Assembly (NCBI RefSeq): GCF_900119145.1
Contig: NZ_FPIY01000005.1
Coordinates: 62,001 to 126,000, forward strand
From: Cellulophaga fucicola
GTDB taxonomy: Bacteria; Bacteroidota; Bacteroidia; Flavobacteriales; Flavobacteriaceae
Direction: 5' to 3'
DNA: 64,000 nt
Shown: in pieces, positions 55,531 through 63,563 of the stretch
Layout: each line of letters begins with the position of its first letter
Numbering within the stretch: the stretch's first letter is position 1
The notes under the pieces: model-generated
The model's input: only the letters and a program-made list of their open reading frames with translations
Databases searched by the model: none
What the model was told of the DNA's origin: nothing
Position numbers and translations under genes: made by a program

Positions 55531-55553
55531 TCATCAATTAAATAACTGTTACT

Positions 55554-55586
55554 AAGCCGCCGCAATTAGATTGTGGCGGTTTTTTT
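55554..55586 (+). terminator. Terminator after the outer-membrane channel gene
   Basis: Arms CCGCCGCAAT (55557-55566) and ATTGTGGCGG (55570-55579), with one G-U pair and a 3-nt loop, followed by a seven-T run. Confidence 0.82.
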
Positions 55587-55609
55587 AGAGGTGTTTCTAA
55601 GTATGCTAT

Positions 55610-55644
55610 TACGTATGCAACTACGTATTTTTAAATTATATTTG
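55610..55644 (+). promoter_or_regulatory. Promoter of the NarL-like regulator gene with two TACGTAT motifs
   Basis: TACGTAT occurs as a direct repeat at 55610-55616 and 55622-55628 (12 bp apart), just ahead of the -7 box TATATTTG (55637-55644). The ATG follows 17 nt later. This suggests autoregulation. Confidence 0.6.
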
Positions 55645-55661
55645 TAAAAATAATTAGATTA

Positions 55662-56333
55662 ATGAGTAGCACTATAAGTATTGTATTGGCAGATGATCAT
55701 TCTTTAGTTAGAGACGGTATACGTTCTTTGCTTGAAGAAGAAAAAGATTTAGTTGTAGTAGCAGAAGCATCTAATGGCCAAGAAGCCATAGATATTGTAG
55801 AAGAGAAAAAACCAGATCTTTTAATTATAGATATTAGAATGCCTGTAATGAATGGAATTGAAGCAGTAGAGATCTTAAATACAAAAGGGACAGCTACTAA
55901 AACCATTATTTTATCTATGCACGATTCTGAAGAATACATTCTTAAATCTGTAAAGGCTGGTGCAAATGGGTATTTATTAAAAGATACGGGTAAGGTAGAG
56001 TTTATAAAAGCTATACGAACTGTGCAACAAGGAGGTACATATTTTAGCGGAGATATTTCTAATGTATTGGTAAATAGTTTGCTTAGTGGTAATAAGTCTA
56101 TTTCAGAAACAGTAAGCACAACTAAAAGTAATAACAATCCTTTTGACTTAACAAGTAAGGAACTTCAGGTATTAGAACTTGTATTAACAGGTTTAACCAA
56201 CAAGCAAATTTCAGAAAAACTAGAAAATAGTAAGCGTACTGTAGAAACGCATAGGTTTAACTTAATGCGTAAAATGGAAGTGAAAAACCTTATAGATTTA
56301 TCTAAAAAAGCACAACAGTATAATTTAGTTTAA
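55662..56333 (+). CDS. NarL/LuxR-family response regulator
   Basis: A 223-residue two-component regulator. The receiver domain (1-125) has the acidic pair D11-D12, phospho-acceptor Asp57 (LLIIDIRMP) and Lys107. The C-terminal LuxR-type HTH (about 161-220) contains LTSKELQVLELVLTGLTNKQ and KRTVETHRFNLMRKM. It forms its own transcription unit with flanking terminators. It probably pairs with the NarX-like kinase 8 kb away and binds the TACGTA motifs seen at every promoter of this cluster, including its own; neither pairing nor binding is proven by sequence. Confidence 0.92.
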   Translation: MSSTISIVLADDHSLVRDGIRSLLEEEKDLVVVAEASNGQEAIDIVEEKKPDLLIIDIRMPVMNGIEAVEILNTKGTATKTIILSMHDSEEYILKSVKAGANGYLLKDTGKVEFIKAIRTVQQGGTYFSGDISNVLVNSLLSGNKSISETVSTTKSNNNPFDLTSKELQVLELVLTGLTNKQISEKLENSKRTVETHRFNLMRKMEVKNLIDLSKKAQQYNLV

Positions 56334-56370
56334 AACTTATAGACATGCTTTGCTTCTTTTAACAATGTTT

Positions 56371-56396
56371 TAAACCCCTTTTTTTAAAGGGGTTTA
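56371..56396 (+). terminator. Terminator after the response regulator gene
   Basis: Perfect arms TAAACCCCTTT and AAAGGGGTTTA with loop TTTT. The downstream T run is short. Confidence 0.65.
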
Positions 56397-56443
56397 TTTG
56401 TAAATACAATAAAATGAAGACCCAATTATTGTGAAATCATCAC

Positions 56444-56473
56444 TACGTATTAATACGTAATTTAGTATCTTTC
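56444..56473 (+). promoter_or_regulatory. Nitrate reductase promoter with perfect 7-2-7 inverted repeat
   Basis: TACGTAT-TA-ATACGTA (56444-56459) is a perfect inverted repeat of heptamers spaced by 2 bp, the geometry of NarL sites; the heptamer fits TACYNMT at six of seven positions. A -7-like box TATCTTTC (one mismatch) follows at 56466-56473, so the operator overlaps the spacer between -33 and -7. The ATG is at 56515. Confidence 0.68.
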
Positions 56474-56514
56474 CATAGTATAAAAATGATGTTAATACAT
56501 CTAGATTTAGAACT

Positions 56515-59500
56515 ATGCAAAACAATACAAAACACAAAACTATTTGCTCTTATTGCGGAGTAGGTTGCGGAATAATAGTAGAGAAAGATGCTAAAGGTGT
56601 TTTAACAGTAGAGGGTGATGAAGATTACCCAGTAAACAAAGGTATGCTCTGTTCTAAAGGTAAAAATTTAAACTATGTAGCCCAAGATACTACAGATCGA
56701 ATTTTATACCCTGAAATGCGCTGGAGTAAAAACCATCCATTACAAAGAGTTTCTTGGGATGATGCCTTTAAAAGAGCAGCCGCTGTTTTTAAAAGTATTA
56801 TAGATAAGCACGGTCCGGATAGTGTTGGTTTTTATGTGTCTGGCCAGTGTTTAACAGAAGAATATTACTTGGCTAATAAATTAATAAAAGGATTTATAGG
56901 AAGCAATAATATAGATACCAACTCGCGCTTGTGTATGAGTTCTGCTGTTGTTGGGTATAAAAAAGCATTAGGGGAAGATTCAGTCCCTATTGCGTATGCA
57001 GATATAGAATTGGCAGATTGTTTTTTAATTGCAGGAGCAAACCCAGCTTGGTGTCACCCAATATTATTTAGGAGATTAGAAAAGCATAAAGAACAAAATC
57101 CTAATGTAAAAATAATAGTAGTAGACCCTAGAAAAACACAAACTTGTGCGTCTGCAGATTTGCATTTACAAATTTTACCAGGTACAGATGTAATTCTCTT
57201 TAACGCTATCGCGCGCATACTTATAGAGAAAAAGAAAATAGATAAAAACTTTATTAAAAAATACACAGTTAATTTTGAAGATTGCAAGACAAGTGCTTTT
57301 CAATTAACAATAAATGCTGCTGCAAAGAAATGCGGAATAAAAGCAGAGGATATTAAAAAAGCAGCACTTTATATAGGCAATGCAAAAGGCTTTATTAGTA
57401 TGTGGACAATGGGCCTTAACCAAAGTGTAATTGGTGTTTCTAAAAATGTATCATTACTAAACATATCATTACTGACAGGGCATATAGGCAAGCCAGGCTC
57501 TGGGCCATTTTCTTTAACAGGGCAACCAAATGCTATGGGTGGGCGCGAGGTTGGTGGAATGGCTAATTTATTAGCAGTGCACAAAGATTTAAATAATCCA
57601 GAGCATAGAAAAGAGGTGTCAGATTTTTGGGGAGGTAAAGAAATACAAGCCAAACCAGGTTATACGGCCACAGAAATGTTTAATGCCTTAGATGAGGGGA
57701 AGCTAAAAGCCGTTTGGGTTATTTGTACAAATCCGGCAGTAAGTATGCCTAATGTTAACAAGGTAGAACGTGCTTTAAAAAAAGCAAGCTTTGTGGTTGT
57801 TCAAGATATCTCTCATAATTCTGAAACAACAGAATTTGCAGATTTACTTTTACCTGCTGCTGGTTGGTTAGAAAAGGAAGGTACTATGACTAATTCTGAA
57901 AGGCGAATTAGTTACCTGCCAAAGGTTATAGATGCGCCAGGTGAGGCATTACCAGATGCAGAAATATTATGGCGTTTTGCACAAGAGATGGGGTATTCTG
58001 GCTTCAATTATAATAATGCAAGTGAGGTTTATGACGAGTATTGTTTGTTAACCAAAGACACTAGCATAGATATTTCTGGTTTATCGTATAATAGACTAAA
58101 GAACGAAGGAAGCTTTCAATGGCCTGTACCACATAATAATCACCCAGGAACACCACGACTGTTTAGTGACTTTGTCTTTAATACTACAGATACCAAAGCA
58201 CATTTTAATGCACCTGCGGAAATTTACAATCAATCTGAAGAAATAAATGTTGACTACCCTTTAATTCTGAATACAGGTAGGGTTAGAGATCAATGGCATA
58301 CAAGAACTAAAACAGGAAAGGTAAAACGTTTATTAACCCATATACCTGCTCCATATTTAGAAATGAATAAGATAGATGCCTTTTTAAGAAAACTAAAAGA
58401 AGGTGATATAGCAGTAATTAAAAGTAGGCGTGGAGAGGTACAGGTTAAAGTAACCATTAATTATGATATTCGTGAGCAGGTAGTTTTTTTACCAATGCAC
58501 TGGGGTAAAATATTAAATAACGATTTTGGAAGGGCAAATAATCTTACTAACGATATTGTAGATCCTGTATCTAAAGAACCCGATTTTAAATATTGTGCCG
58601 TACAGGTTCAAAAGTATGTAAAGCCAAAACAGAAAGTCGTAGTTATTGGTGCAGGTGCAGCTGCATATAGATTTATACAATCTTATAGAGAAAAAAATAG
58701 AATAGATGAACTACACGTGTTCTCTAAAGAAGAAGATCCTTTTTATAATAGAGTTTTATTACCAGAATATGTTAGTGATGAGTTGTCTTGGGAGGCATTA
58801 GAAAAACTTAAAAAGGGTGAGTTAAAGAAGTTAAATGTTAGTCTGCATGCCGGAATAGGAATTTCTAAGGTAGATGATGAAAATAAGCAAGTCATAGACA
58901 GTAATGGTGTGTCTCATAGTTTTGATCTGCTAATTATGGCAACAGGTAGTAGGGCTTTTGTACCTAGTGATGTACAAATAAATCTTCCTGGGAGATTTAC
59001 AATGAGAGAACGTGGAGATGCAGATAAATTAAAAAAATATCTAGGAGAAACAGGTTTGCCAAATGAGGAGCAACACGTTGTTATAGTTGGTGGCGGACTT
59101 TTAGGTTTAGAGCTAGCTGCTGCTTTAAAAAAGATAAATGTAAACATTAGTATTATACAACGAGCACCAAGGTTAATGGAACGTCAGTTAGATAGTGTAG
59201 CTAGTAGATTATTAGCGCAAGATGTTTTAGAAAGAGGAATTAATTTATATTTTGATAATGAAGTGAGTACCGTTTTTGAAGAAAAAACAAGTAGTCATAC
59301 CATTTTGGTGAATTTAAAAACGGGCAAAACTATTAAGTGTAATGCCATAGTTTATGCCATTGGTACAAGACCAAATATAGAATTAGCAAAACAAACAAAA
59401 CTAAAAACTAGACGAGGTGTCGTTGTAAACTCATATTTGCAAACTAGTAACCCATCTATTTTTGCTTTGGGCGAAATAGCAGAATTTAGAAACTCACTTT

Positions 59501-60045
59501 TTGGAATTACATCTGCAGCAGAACAACAAGCAGATATTGCTGCTAATTATATCTTAGGAGACTTTAGCAGTATTTACAATGGTTCTGTTTTAATGAATAT
59601 TTTAAAGTTTGAAAACTTAGATCTGTGTAGCATTGGTATGGTAAATTCTCCAGCAGATGATACTAGTTATGAGGAAATTATTTTAATGGATGTAAGCAAA
59701 CGTTTTTATAAAAAATGCATTGTTAAAGATGATACATTAAAGGGAGCTATTTTAATGGGTGATAAAAATGAGTTTGCAGAATTTAAGCGTTTAATTGAAG
59801 AGGAAATAGAGCTATCTGAAAAGCGAAATGAGTTGCTAAGAGGAGCATCTAATTCGGCTCCGCTAAAAGGCAAGTTAATCTGTTCTTGTAGTCAGGTAGG
59901 TGAGGGTAATGTTATAGAAGCGGTACAAAGTGGTTGTACAGATTTTATTAAGTTATGTTCGCAAACAGGCGCTGGTTTGGGATGTGGCAGCTGTAAACCA
60001 GAAATAAAAGAAATACTAAATAGCCAACTTCAACTAGCAAATTAA
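56515..60045 (+). CDS. Single-chain assimilatory nitrate reductase (Mo domain + FAD reductase + BFD 2Fe-2S)
   Basis: A cytosolic enzyme of 1176 residues reducing nitrate to nitrite. Residues 1-700 are the Mo-bisPGD catalytic unit, with the N-terminal 4Fe-4S ligands C11, C14, C18 and C46 and the likely Mo ligand C140 (SRLCMSS). From about 703 a NirB-like FAD/NAD-binding reductase begins (KVVVIGAGAAAYRF; second dinucleotide motif VVIVGGGLLGLELAAAL). The C-terminus is a BFD-type [2Fe-2S] domain with C1123, C1125, C1157 and C1160. In Klebsiella and Bacillus the catalytic and electron-transfer functions are on separate NasA and NasC/NasB chains, so this is a fusion. The next gene follows after 10 nt. 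Confidence 0.95.
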   Translation: MQNNTKHKTICSYCGVGCGIIVEKDAKGVLTVEGDEDYPVNKGMLCSKGKNLNYVAQDTTDRILYPEMRWSKNHPLQRVSWDDAFKRAAAVFKSIIDKHGPDSVGFYVSGQCLTEEYYLANKLIKGFIGSNNIDTNSRLCMSSAVVGYKKALGEDSVPIAYADIELADCFLIAGANPAWCHPILFRRLEKHKEQNPNVKIIVVDPRKTQTCASADLHLQILPGTDVILFNAIARILIEKKKIDKNFIKKYTVNFEDCKTSAFQLTINAAAKKCGIKAEDIKKAALYIGNAKGFISMWTMGLNQSVIGVSKNVSLLNISLLTGHIGKPGSGPFSLTGQPNAMGGREVGGMANLLAVHKDLNNPEHRKEVSDFWGGKEIQAKPGYTATEMFNALDEGKLKAVWVICTNPAVSMPNVNKVERALKKASFVVVQDISHNSETTEFADLLLPAAGWLEKEGTMTNSERRISYLPKVIDAPGEALPDAEILWRFAQEMGYSGFNYNNASEVYDEYCLLTKDTSIDISGLSYNRLKNEGSFQWPVPHNNHPGTPRLFSDFVFNTTDTKAHFNAPAEIYNQSEEINVDYPLILNTGRVRDQWHTRTKTGKVKRLLTHIPAPYLEMNKIDAFLRKLKEGDIAVIKSRRGEVQVKVTINYDIREQVVFLPMHWGKILNNDFGRANNLTNDIVDPVSKEPDFKYCAVQVQKYVKPKQKVVVIGAGAAAYRFIQSYREKNRIDELHVFSKEEDPFYNRVLLPEYVSDELSWEALEKLKKGELKKLNVSLHAGIGISKVDDENKQVIDSNGVSHSFDLLIMATGSRAFVPSDVQINLPGRFTMRERGDADKLKKYLGETGLPNEEQHVVIVGGGLLGLELAAALKKINVNISIIQRAPRLMERQLDSVASRLLAQDVLERGINLYFDNEVSTVFEEKTSSHTILVNLKTGKTIKCNAIVYAIGTRPNIELAKQTKLKTRRGVVVNSYLQTSNPSIFALGEIAEFRNSLFGITSAAEQQADIAANYILGDFSSIYNGSVLMNILKFENLDLCSIGMVNSPADDTSYEEIILMDVSKRFYKKCIVKDDTLKGAILMGDKNEFAEFKRLIEEEIELSEKRNELLRGASNSAPLKGKLICSCSQVGEGNVIEAVQSGCTDFIKLCSQTGAGLGCGSCKPEIKEILNSQLQLAN

Positions 60046-60055
60046 TAGTCTACTT

Positions 60056-61492
60056 ATGAATGATGATTTACATAGAATTTTATTAAAAGGAGGAGTAACA
60101 TCTCCTGGAGAATTAAAAGACATAATTACAATGCTAGAAACGGCAGGCCTAAAAGAAGTTTTTTTTGGATCTAGGCAAGATTTGTTGTTTCCGTTAGAGA
60201 ATGCTAAAGAAGAGCAGTTAGAGCGTATATCTGAGTATAATACAGATATTGTAGGTACTCGTTCATATCAAAATATAGTTTCTTCATATGTATGCGCAGA
60301 TATTTTTGATATGACTTTTTGGCTAAAAGGATCTACCTTTTTATACATTTTAGAACGTTTTAATTATCTGCCTAAATTAAAAATAAACATCACAGACCCT
60401 AAACAACGTTTAGTACCTATTTTTAGCGGAAATTTAAATTTTATAGCATCAGAAAATGAAGATTATTGGTACTTAAATGTAAAATTGCCACACTGGGAAA
60501 AAGGAGATTATTACCCTGTGTTAATTTATAGTTGGGATATAGATATAGTATCTAAAGCTATTGAAGATATTTATGAAGATGTAGAAAACGTAGAAGAATT
60601 ATTCTTTTTTTTAAGTAAAAAATTAGATGCTAATAATAAAACCATAGAAAAAGATTTAGAGGTGCCATACCTAACTTTTCCTTATTATGAGGGGATGAAT
60701 CGGATGGGGTTAGATCAATATTGGCTTGGTTTGTATTGGAGAAATAATAAGTACGATTTAAAATTTTTAAAAGAATTTTGCGGCTTTTGTTTAGATAACG
60801 GAATAGGTAAAATATGCATTACTCCTTGGAAATCTTTTATTGTAAAAGGGATAAAAAAGCAAAGCAGACCCGGCTTAGAGCGTTTTTTGGGTCAAAGAGG
60901 AATAAATATAAGACACTCTCAGTTAGAGATGAATTGGCATTTGCCAGTAGATGATTTAGAGGCTTTAGAATTAAAAAACTTTTTAGTTTTAAGTTTAAAT
61001 CAGAATGATATTAGTACGTATGGTTTAACTTTTGGATTAAGTAATGAGTCAGGAAAAAGAACCCATTTTGCTTCTGTAATTATAGAGAAAAATACAATCC
61101 CAACTATTGCAAAAGACTTTGTAATAAGACCAACTTATAATGTGCTACATTTTAAAAATTTTGATCCCAATACACATATATACAAAGCATATGCACTAGA
61201 CGTAGATAAAATAGAATTGCCAGGTTTACTAATGGAGCTTAGCAAAAAGTATTTTAAACAATTAGGGCGTGCAGAGGTTGTAATTAAAGAAGATAGTAAT
61301 AACACAGAGCGGTTAGCAAAAGTAGTACACCAATGTATATCTTGCTTTACAGTTTATGACAAAGAATACGGAGATGCTACAGCTAATATTAAAAAAAATA
61401 CAGCTTTTAAGGACTTACCTATAGATTACAAGTGTGCGGTTTGTGATGCTCCAAAATCTAATTACAAGAGCGTAGAATTAACAATTTTATAA
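60056..61492 (+). CDS. Rubredoxin-domain protein with sulfite/nitrite-reductase-like N-terminal region
   Basis: A 478-residue soluble protein. The C-terminus is a rubredoxin: C427 and C430 (CISC), then C460 and C463 (CAVC), with the DKEYGD and FKDLPIDYKC patterns. The first 420 residues look like duplicated ferredoxin-like half-domains of nitrite/sulfite reductases (GLKEVFFGSRQDLLF near 30), but the CX5C and CX3C ligands for siroheme are absent. It is probably a redox partner that feeds electrons to the nitrate reductase encoded 10 nt upstream. The N-terminal assignment is tentative; the rubredoxin is clear. Confidence 0.85.
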   Translation: MNDDLHRILLKGGVTSPGELKDIITMLETAGLKEVFFGSRQDLLFPLENAKEEQLERISEYNTDIVGTRSYQNIVSSYVCADIFDMTFWLKGSTFLYILERFNYLPKLKINITDPKQRLVPIFSGNLNFIASENEDYWYLNVKLPHWEKGDYYPVLIYSWDIDIVSKAIEDIYEDVENVEELFFFLSKKLDANNKTIEKDLEVPYLTFPYYEGMNRMGLDQYWLGLYWRNNKYDLKFLKEFCGFCLDNGIGKICITPWKSFIVKGIKKQSRPGLERFLGQRGINIRHSQLEMNWHLPVDDLEALELKNFLVLSLNQNDISTYGLTFGLSNESGKRTHFASVIIEKNTIPTIAKDFVIRPTYNVLHFKNFDPNTHIYKAYALDVDKIELPGLLMELSKKYFKQLGRAEVVIKEDSNNTERLAKVVHQCISCFTVYDKEYGDATANIKKNTAFKDLPIDYKCAVCDAPKSNYKSVELTIL

Positions 61493-61606
61493 GAACGCTA
61501 GTTCACTTTTAGGTATATTAATTATGATACAATGCTTATCTTTATAAGGTAAAAGAGTAATTATTTAGAATTATTTTTTTAAATATTGATAAACAGGTTA
61601 TTGTAA

Positions 61607-62008
61607 ATGAAGGAAGATAAAAAACCAGATAGTGTAGTTTTTAATACAGAAACACAAAAGTATGATGCGGCTTTAAAACCGTATGCTACATCTGTTGGTG
61701 CGCCAGTAATTACTACTACAGATAATATTGCTTGGAAAAACAGAAGCATAAATAAAGTAAACCATAAATTAGAGGCAAGGTATTCTGAACTAAAAGCAGA
61801 GTATGATAGTATGATACAGCAGTTTGAGTATAACAAACTTATATTTGAAGCTAAGTTTACTTTTGAGCCAATAATTGGTCAAACATATCACTTGTACAAA
61901 AGAGAGAATAATGAAACCTTCTTGTCTATTATAAAACCAGACGAATGTAACTTTAATTTTATGGGGAGTTTTTACTTAAATGTAGAACAAATTTGGGAGA
62001 AAGTATAA
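61607..62008 (+). CDS. DUF2452 family protein
   Basis: A 133-residue soluble protein with no signal peptide and no known function. The sequence (KPDSVVFNTETQKYDAALKP, SINKVNHKLEARYSELKAEY, FEPIIGQTYHLYKRE) matches what I recall of DUF2452, found in Bacteroidota and some eukaryotes. It stands 66 nt ahead of a photolyase gene on the same strand and could be cotranscribed. The 114-nt gap upstream shows nothing recognisable. Confidence 0.8.
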   Translation: MKEDKKPDSVVFNTETQKYDAALKPYATSVGAPVITTTDNIAWKNRSINKVNHKLEARYSELKAEYDSMIQQFEYNKLIFEAKFTFEPIIGQTYHLYKRENNETFLSIIKPDECNFNFMGSFYLNVEQIWEKV

Positions 62009-62074
62009 TAAGAAAATTATACAGAAAAGAAAATCAAATTCCATTTTAAAAGCATTTAATAAGAGCTTAATTAT

Positions 62075-63534
62075 TTGAAAAAAGATCTCATAAATATTGT
62101 TTGGCTAAAAAGAGATATACGCTCTCAGGATCACGAGCCATTGCTTAAAGCAGAGCAAGCAGGTGTTCCGTATTATATTATATATGTATTAGAGCCTAGT
62201 TTAATTACATACCCAGATACAAGCCTACGCCACTTACAATTTATTTATTATTCTATAGAAGCCTTAAATAGTGTTTTAGAGTCTTATAATAGAAAGGTTG
62301 TTGTTTTTTATGCAGAAGTTCTTAATGTTTTTAATTATTTAAATGAGTTGTTCAAGATTAAAAATATATTTAGCTATCAAGAAAGCGGAACATTAAGTAC
62401 TTGGAAACGAGATAAAGAAGTAACGCTGTTTTGTAAACAACAAAATATTATTTGGCAAGAATCTCAAAGAGATGGTATTTTAAGAGGTATAAAAAATAGA
62501 CAAGATTGGAACACCCAATGGCATAAAACAATGCATTTGCCAGTTATTAAAAACAACTATTCGTTTTCTAAAAATATAGAATTAGAGCACTCTTTTAAAT
62601 TACCTGAAGAGTTGGTTAAAAAATTAAAAGAATACCCAAGACAATACCAACCAGCTGGCGAATTTAATGCTTGGCGGTATTTAAAATCTTTTGCATCAAA
62701 AAGGGGTTTTAACTATCAAAGACACATATCTAAACCTGCAGAGAGTAGAGTTTCTTGTAGTAGATTGTCTCCTTATTTGGCTTGGGGAAATATAAGTATA
62801 AAACAAGCTTTTCAGTTTGTTGGCACTCACCCTAATGGAACAAAAAATAGCAGAGCATTTTCAGCAATGCTTACAAGGTTGCATTGGCATTGTCATTTTA
62901 TTCAAAAATTCGAAGTAGAATGCTCTTATGAAACCCAATGTATAAATAAAGGTTACGAACTTTTAGATCACCCTAAAAACGATTCTTTTATTAAAGCTTG
63001 GAAAACAGGAACTACAGGCTATCCGCTAATAGACGCCTGTATGCGAGCAGTAGAAGAAACAGGGTGGATTAATTTTAGAATGCGAGCTATGGTTGTTTCG
63101 TTTTTAACGTTAAACTTAGACCAGGATTGGCGAGAAGGTACGTATCATTTAGCGAGACAATTTTTAGATTATGAACCAGGTATACATTACCCCCAATTTC
63201 AAATGCAGGCTGGTACTACAGGTGTTAATACGGTACGCCTATACAATCCTGTAAAAAACTCTATGGAACACGATCCAGAAGGTGTTTTTATTAAAAAATG
63301 GGTTCCAGAATTAGCTAATGTTCCTGTAAGTTATATACATGAACCTTGGAAAATGACACAGATGGAGCAGACTTTTGTGGAGTTGTTATTGGTGAGCATT
63401 ATCCGTTGCCAATAGTAGATTTACAAGAAAGTGCTAAAGTAGCAAGAGATAAAATTTGGAGTCACAAAAATCATCCTGCAGTACAACAAGAAAAAAATAG
63501 AATACTGGCTACACACGTAAATAAAAGAAAGTAG
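62075..63534 (+). pseudogene. Cryptochrome/photolyase-family protein, frameshifted near the 3' end
   Basis: A flavoprotein predicted to repair UV photoproducts or sense blue light. The N-terminal antenna-binding domain begins [17 protein letters not shown]. The FAD domain has [33 protein letters not shown] and [18 protein letters not shown]. The first frame runs 62075-63415 and ends in an unrelated tail after [13 protein letters not shown]. The family's true C-terminus ([20 protein letters not shown] onward to 63534) continues in another frame. Adding one T to the T4 run at 63373-63376 restores one ORF of about 487 residues. The start is TTG: an in-frame stop lies at 62060. The lesion removes about 55 conserved residues, or it may be a sequencing error. 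Confidence 0.82.
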
Positions 63535-63563
63535 AATACTTTTACAAAAAAATAAGAATAGAT

